A stretch of 64,000 nucleotides of DNA, taken from positions 70,638,145-70,702,144 of the forward strand of contig OZ023205.1 in NCBI GenBank assembly GCA_963995525.1, written 5' to 3'. The position numbers and the translations under genes were made by a program. This document shows, in pieces, positions 57,959 to 64,000 of this stretch. The DNA comes from Escarpia spicata (lineage: Eukaryota > Annelida > Polychaeta > Sabellida > Siboglinidae). The notes under the pieces were generated by a model. It saw only the letters and a program-made list of their open reading frames with translations, did not search any database and was not told the origin of the DNA. The first letter of the stretch is position 1. Each line of letters begins with the position of its first letter.

Positions 57959-60838
57959 ATTCGCAGGGGGGACTCACAGAAAAGCCTGAAAATGGAGGCA
58001 TAGATAAAGACAGCACAAATAAACCAACAAATAACAGTCTGGAAAACTCTTCTGAAGCTGGATATAAATGTGTTTGTTTAAATGCAAGGAGTATAGTAAA
58101 CAAAAGAAATGAACTAAACATTATGGTAGAAGATATTGACCCTCATATAATAGGTATAACCGAATCCTGGACCACCACCGATATATCAGATGCTGAATTG
58201 GGACTGACAGGATATGTAATGTTTAGAAAAGATAGAATAGGGAGAAAGGGAGGTGGAGTTATTTTATATATTAAAGAATCTATTCAGGCTTATGAAATAA
58301 AATTAGAAAGAGAAGCAGATTGTGAAGAATCTGTTTGGTGTAACATAGTTACAGGAAACTCAACGTTAACAGTTGGGTTAGTTTATCGAAGTCCAAACAT
58401 AAACATAGAAGAGAATGAAAAAATACAAAACGCTATAAGGGAAGTAAGCAAACGGGACTGTATTATTATGGGGGGATTTTAACCATGGGCATATACAATG
58501 GAAATCTCTACAGACTATGGGGAGAGAGGACCACAAGTTTTTAGTTTTAGTTCAAGATACATTCATTTCTCAACATGTGCTAGAACCAACCAGGGGTGAG
58601 AATGTGCTAGACATAGTTTTGTCCTCACAGAATGAATTAGTTGACAATGTCAAAATATGTGAGCCACTGGGGAGTAGCGATCACAACCAGATACATTTTA
58701 CCATCAAAGTAAAATCAGAAAGGAATAGCAAAAAGCAGTATATGAGAAATTTCCACAAAGGAAGGTATAAGGACGTGAGGAAATATTTAGCAAAGATAGA
58801 CTGGAATAAGACACTGAAAAATAAGACGGCAACAGAATGCTGGAATATATTAAAGAGTGAAATTAAGTGCATAATCGATAAATTTGTACCCTTAAAAAAA
58901 CAAGGAAAACGGTCCAAAAAGAAACACTTATCGAAAGAAGCCATTAGAAAAATTAAGTATAAACAAATGATGTGGAAGTCATATAGATGTACTGGAAATG
59001 ATGAAGACTACAACAGTTATAAAGAAGCACTTAACCAAGCTACAGCTGAAATTAGAAATTAAAAGAGAAGCTATGAACAACAATTAGCTAGTAATATAAA
59101 ACATGACAGCAAGAGTTTTTATGCGTATATTCGAAGCAAACAGAAAGTTCAAGATAAGGTCGGTCCTCTAGAAGATAGTGCTGGAAATATAATATCAGAG
59201 GGATTCATAATGGCAGAAGACCTGAATGAGTACCTTAGTTCAGTGTTTACCAGGGAAGATATTAGTTCACTGCCAATACCAGAGGCTAAGTTCAAGGAGG
59301 CAGATTCAGACTATTTAGGACAATTAATTGTAACCCCGGAAATGGTAGCTAAGAAAATAAGGACTATGAAGGAGAATAAATCACCTGGAGTGGATGGTAT
59401 TCCACCCAAACTACAATTGGAAATTGTAGAACAAATTAGCATACCACTTGCAACAGTTTTCAACTTGTCATTAGAAGAGGGAGTGGTTCCTTTAGAATGG
59501 AAAGAAGCAAACATTATGCCGTTATTCAAAAAAGGTTCGAGAAACAAGTCAGAGAACTATAGACCAGTGAGTTTAACATCAGTGATTTGTAAATTATTAG
59601 AAAGACTAATTAAAGATGACATGGTGGATTTTCTTGTTAAACAAAACATGATAAACCCATCTCAACATGGTTTTTTTAAAGCGAGGTCATGCTTAACAAA
59701 TATGTTATGTTTTTTGGAAGACATCACTAAGTGGGTAGATGAGGGATCACCAGTAGATATCGTCTACTTAGATTTTCAAAAAGCTTTTGACAAAGTACCA
59801 CATCAAAGATTACTGCTTAAACTAAAGGCCCATGTCATAGGAAATGGTATAATAAACTGTATAGAACAATGGCTGATTGACAGAAGACAACGTGTAGTAG
59901 TTGATGGGGAGGCTTCAAACTGGAAATCGGTATTGAGTGGGGTACCACAGGTATCAGTATTAGGTCCTATATTATTCTTAATATACATCAACGATTTGGA
60001 TGATGAAATAACAAGCAAGGTGTTGAAATTTGCGGATGATACAAAAGTGTTTAGAAGGATTAAAAGTGATGGAGATAGACAGCATTTACAAGATGATCTT
60101 GACAGGTTGATCAAATGGTCTGAAAAGTGGCAAATTATGTTCAATTTTGGGAAATGTAAATGCCTCCACATAGGACATGGGAACGAAGAGGTAGAATATA
60201 CAATGGGGGGTACTGTACTAAGTACTACTGTAAAAGAAAAGGACTTAGGGTTAACCGTTAGTGCTGATGTGAAGATTTCAGAGCAGTGCGGAATTGCAGC
60301 TTCAAAGGGAAATCAAATCCTTGGATTAATTAGGCGAAACATAACGTATAAGGAAAAAGAGCTAATAATACCGCTGTACAAAACAATAGTTAGGCCTCCT
60401 TTAGAATATTGTATTCAAGCGTGGAGGCCATATCGCAGGAAGGACATAGATATGCTAGAAAGAGTGCAGAGGAGAGCAACTAAAATGATACCAAATCTGA
60501 GGGATCTTAGTTATGAAATACGCCAAAAAAAATGCGGTTTAACAACACTAGAGACCAGGAGATTGAGAGGAGATCAGATATAAGTGTTTAAAATATTGAA
60601 GGGTTATGAAAATATTGATAAAAATATGTTTTTCTCAGTTAAGAAAGATAGAAGGACTAGAGGACATGATCTTGCATTAGCAAAGGAGCAGAGTAGATTG
60701 GATATAAGAAAGTTTTCAATTTCACAAAGGACTGTAAATGAATGGAACAGATTACCTGCTGACTGTGTGGGTGCTAGTAGCGTGAATATGTTTAAAAATA
60801 AAATCGACACATACCTCAGACGGGCGGGATACACATAG
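57928..60838 (+). pseudogene. CR1 ORF2 remnant (copy 2)
   Basis: Endonuclease and RT blocks are as in copy 1. An extra G in the run before GDFNHG (about 58,470) shifts the frame. TCA became TAA at about 59,060 (EIRN then stop), and GAA became TAA at about 60,581 (RGDQI then stop). The RT motif reads GVPQVSVLG instead of GVPQGSVLG, an extra damaging change. FADDTKVF is intact. Confidence 0.9.
57949..57955 (+). promoter_or_regulatory. Predicted -1 frameshift slippery site (copy 2)
   Basis: TTTAAAC in the same register and again immediately before the ORF1 TAG. Identical to copy 1 although both ORFs have since decayed. Confidence 0.5.
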
Positions 60839-60931
60839 ATAAAAAGGTCCGACTCTCGATAAGCCAAGGGCTTCCTTGTCCACCTGCTACCTAGAGTTAA
60901 TTCTCTGGGTGGCAATCTTGTTAAATCTTGT

Positions 60932-61185
60932 TAAATTCGATTGATGCAACTAACTGACTGAAGAGTTTTGTATCATCCGCAAATTTCAAATAAATTATTA
61001 TTTCAAATACCATCGTCTATGTCGTTTATATTTAAATTGTAAATTAAAACTGGTGGCGTTGCTCCCAAGACTGAACTGTATAGTGACCCCAATCTATACA
61101 GCTGACTATGGCATTCCGACCTCGATCCATTTAGGATAATACGATCTGTTGGATGGCCATTCTGTTACCAATGTATTTTCGGTAA
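60932..61185 (-). mobile_element. Old CR1-like remnant, unit B, second part
   Basis: Continues the element split by copy 2; matches 34,335-34,605. The NDIDDG-region homology is visible on the minus strand. Confidence 0.55.
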
Positions 61186-61429
61186 AACAGTATTATTGGA
61201 ATTAAAATGATATCAATTGAAACGCACTTGTTTTAAATAAAGTAGCTAGCACAAGTATTTATTTGGTATGCGAGCTTATATTGCCAGTGTTAACGCTTCC
61301 ATGAACATTTTCGACAGAATGCCATATTATCGCCATACCTATTTATTTATAATAATAATGTAAATCAATACAATGTAGTGGTTGGTTGGCGTTTACAATT
61401 TCAGTTTGTTTCTTATGATAGTTACATTC

Positions 61430-61582
61430 GTGTGTCTGTGTGTGTGTCACTGTGTGTGTCACTATGTGAGTTTGCGTGCATGCTTGCGTGCGTGCGTGGA
61501 TGCCGTTTAGTTACATTTATTATGATGTGCGTTTATAAAAACGTATATATGTATGTGTATGTGTGAGTGTGTATGTGTGTGT

Positions 61583-61615
<33 letters not shown>

Positions 61616-61640
61616 ATTGTGTGTGTGTATAATAATTAGT
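61430..61640. repeat. (GT)n/(GTAT)n tract
   Basis: GTGTGTGTCACTGTGTGTG, then interrupted TGTGTATGTG runs at 61,550-61,632. Confidence 0.9.
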
Positions 61641-63385
61641 AATATAATACACACACAAAATGGAGCAGTATCCCAAAAATATTTGTTTTTATTGACATAA
61701 ATATTTGCGACTTCAACCAAGTGTACATTTATAGCAATATTTTAATCTAAATAGAACTATATTTGTGTATAGAATGCTTGTACAGAGCTATTAGGATTAT
61801 AATTGATTCGATGAAATGTTAGTGATTTCAAACTGTTTTTATGACTTATATATAATTGCATATTATATATAAATATTGCAATTTTTCCATTATTCATGTT
61901 TATTTGCTTTCAATAATTAATGTTATCAGTTTATTGTAATTATCAAAACATGTTCCCAATTAATAATAATAATACTGTATTTATTATAATTAAGTACCGC
62001 CTTGTCGATCGATTCACTGTACAATAAGATCACTGTATATTTTAAAAAGCACAAATAAATAAATTAGAATATACATGTCGAAATAATGATTACAATAAGG
62101 ACAGTACATTCAGGCAATGCAGCCACATACTGCTGGTTGAAATCACAAGTATTTCAAGCAATGCAGCCCTCAAGCGCGGGTTGTATAAATGGTTGGCATG
62201 GCCAAAGCAAGCTCCAATTGTTCGCGGTTCGAGGTTGTGAAAACGCGGTTCGAGGTTGTGAAAACGTGCCAAACTCATTATGGGCCGAATCACCAGATAC
62301 CTATACATATTACACATATTGACCTCTCAAGAAACCTGTATACAATGTTGAATATGTTGACCACTTCGTGCAGTCTTCATCAAACATAGTGACATCACAG
62401 TACAAAAAAAACGTTTCTTGACAGGGTAAATATATCTAGTTATAAAAACAAGAAAATGGATCATTAATCCATTCAAGGACATATAAGTAAGTATACGGGT
62501 TTGTTCCGATTCTGTTTCTATACCAGTATGTGCTTTCATTTTCCCGATTAATCCAATTTTTATGTAAACCGATGTCATATATCCTGTTCTGTGGATGATT
62601 ATGATGTTCAGAAAATGCGTTATCATCGCCCCTACTTTGAAGGCCAGTGCATAACATTATGTGACATCATGGCAGGGAGGCATATGCGCACATGAGTGTT
62701 CAATCACAGAGCATACGAAGCAGGTGAGAACTGCTCAGAGATCAATTCATCACAGTCAGCCTTTGCAACAACCTCACATTCATTCAGTGCTTCTTTAAAA
62801 GGTCTAATTAATAAACTGTGAACCAGACTGTGTTTACAGTTTTCACTAGTCACCATTACAGACGTGTGTTCAATTCACTTTCATCAATTCCTATTCAATT
62901 CAAATTGAGTTGTATTTACCAAGGATCAATTCCAATTCAAGTTAACTTACTCACAAAAAAGATCAATTCCAATTCAGTTCATTTTTATAAAATTTCAATT
63001 TAGTTCTAATTCAAATCGGCAGAAAAGCTGTTTTGTTGTGGCTTATTAAGTTTGTGCATATTGATGTGAAAGAAATCCCCAGTGAAAATCCACTGATGCA
63101 AACACTGTAATTTGTTTAATTCAGCATAAACCAGGGAGTTCATAATAAAATGCCTGCTTTGTTCTCAGAAGAGACAGTGCTAAGCACTCCTTGTGCCAGT
63201 TATTGTAATTTGAGGGTTTTTAAGGGTAATGTTGACTCAAATCAGACATGCTGCCCCAGTTTAGCATGGTACCACTTTGCAGCCTGGCTAAAGAACAAAG
63301 GGGTGTTAAACACTGGACATTGCCAAATGCTAATTCACCCCCTCAGCAAACAGTAATTTTGGCCTCTGGTGGTCAATTAGCAGTG
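61641..63385. other. Intergenic DNA at the end of unit B
   Basis: From about 62,140 it matches 36,480-37,710. A 22-base GCGGTTCGAGGTTGTGAAAA-type motif is tandemly doubled at 62,223-62,266. No gene. Confidence 0.4.
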
Positions 63386-63469
63386 ATTCGAATCAGAGTC
63401 ATTAAGTTCATCTACGATTATTTGCAATTCGTTAAACTTCGCATGTATGCTCTCAATATTATTCTCAGA

Positions 63470-63775
63470 AAGCTGACACCAGTTCGAATTGGAACCAACA
63501 GTCTCAAAAGGGTGACATCAATTCGACTTGGATCGAACCGTCTCAGAAAGGTGACACCAGTTCGACTTGGAACGAACCGTCTCAGAAAAGGGACATCTGT
63601 TCGACTTGGAACAAGCCATCTCTGAAAGGTGTGACACTAGTTTGAATTGGAACAAACAGTTTCAGAAAGATGACATCAGTCCGACTTGAAAAGAACCGTC
63701 TCAGAAAGGTGACATCAATTCGACTTTGAACAAACCATCTTAGAAAGGTGACATCAATTAGACTTGGAAGAAACC
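63470..63775. repeat. 39-bp minisatellite, unit C (about 8 copies)
   Basis: CCGTCTCAGAAAGGTGACA and GTTCGACTTGGAACGAA units, as at 19,525 and 37,790. Confidence 0.9.
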
Positions 63776-64000
63776 GCTGTTTGCGTGAAACTACTTGTGT
63801 GACACTGCGTTTGTGATATATATATTGTTACATTTCTTGTGTGACAAATAAAACGTAGCACTGTGACACTGATAATGCAATCGTGACATTGTTTGTATGA
63901 CACTGCTAGTAAGACTGCTTGTATGACACTGCTAGTAAGTCTGCTTGTATGACACTGCTAGTAAGACTGTTTGTGTGACACTGCTAGTAAGACTGCTTGT
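63776..64000. repeat. TGACACTGCTTG-type minisatellite, unit C
   Basis: Starts with a match to 39,627 and passes into homogeneous TGACACTGCTAGTAAGACTG units at the window end. Confidence 0.85.

Larger units (their letters stand above)
56963..60931 (+). mobile_element. 5'-truncated CR1 retrotransposon (copy 2)
   Basis: Begins within ORF1 (equivalent to about codon 79 of copy 1) and ends with the same two CTTGTTAAAT units. About 93-95% identical to copy 1 by eye. It is inserted into an older CR1 remnant, between GTCACCACAT and TTCGATTGATG, with no clear target-site duplication. ORF1 has one nonsense change; ORF2 has a frameshift and two nonsense changes. Confidence 0.9.
37711..63385. repeat. 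Tandem segmental duplication, unit B
   Basis: Second head-to-tail copy. It exceeds unit A chiefly through CR1 elements at 44,172-49,045 and 56,963-60,931 and a 2.5 kb segment at 52,610-55,105, and it lacks the 30-bp minisatellite block and 34.61-35.79 kb of A. Confidence 0.85.
63386..64000. repeat. Tandem segmental duplication, start of unit C
   Basis: Repeats the start of units A and B: endonuclease remnant, 39-bp minisatellite, then TGACACTGCTTG-type DNA. The stretch equivalent to 38,110-39,620, which holds the cysteine-rich exon in B, is missing. The unit runs off the window. Confidence 0.8.

Overview
The window is nuclear DNA from an animal, most likely a marine invertebrate and possibly a mollusc (the phylum is a guess). 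It is AT-rich, dominated by decayed non-LTR retrotransposons, microsatellites and minisatellites, and has spliced genes with GT-AG introns. There are no operons, prokaryotic genes, rRNA or CRISPR arrays.

Left part (1-19,400): this holds the one gene that can be assembled with confidence, a small secreted cysteine-rich peptide precursor on the + strand. It has a TATA box, a 5' UTR exon and coding exons at 1563-1577, 6600-6819 and 7652-7830. The exons join in compatible phases (0, then 1) into a 137-residue precursor: signal peptide, acidic pro-region, and a mature domain with eight cysteines in mirror-symmetric spacing (C-x3-C-x6-C-x3-C-x10-C-x3-C-x6-C-x3-C). This predicts two antiparallel helices tied by a ladder of disulfides. 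Its second intron carries two antisense LINE remnants. The rest of this part is LINE debris (L2-like, CR1-like, RTE-like, Rex1-like and other types), a 1 kb ACT-type satellite, purine tracts, a 46-bp perfect palindrome and a few weak exon candidates.

Right part (19,440-64,000): this is a head-to-tail tandem segmental duplication. Unit A (about 19.44-37.71 kb) and unit B (about 37.71-63.39 kb) match along most of their length, and a third unit C starts near 63.39 kb. Each unit opens with a 39-bp minisatellite. In units A and B a terminal exon of a paralogous eight-cysteine peptide follows on the - strand, with the same cysteine spacing and the same phase-1 splice acceptor. Unit C lacks that piece. 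Other shared parts are a TGACACTGCTTG-type minisatellite, CATA arrays, a Rex1-like LINE fragment, a MITE-like element, a tRNA-type SINE, LINE tails and a conserved short ORF of unknown function.

Unit B is longer mainly because two related CR1 retrotransposons (44.17-49.05 and 56.96-60.93 kb) and a 2.5 kb segment lie in it and not in A. The first CR1 is essentially full length: ORF1 has a PHD-like finger and an SGNH esterase, and ORF2 has endonuclease and reverse transcriptase. In both copies ORF1 and ORF2 overlap by 31 bases, ORF2 is in the -1 frame with no AUG before its endonuclease core, and a TTTAAAC heptamer in the correct register sits directly before the ORF1 stop. This looks like a programmed -1 frameshift site.

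The two points most worth follow-up are the eight-cysteine helical-hairpin peptide family and the predicted frameshift signal in the CR1 elements.
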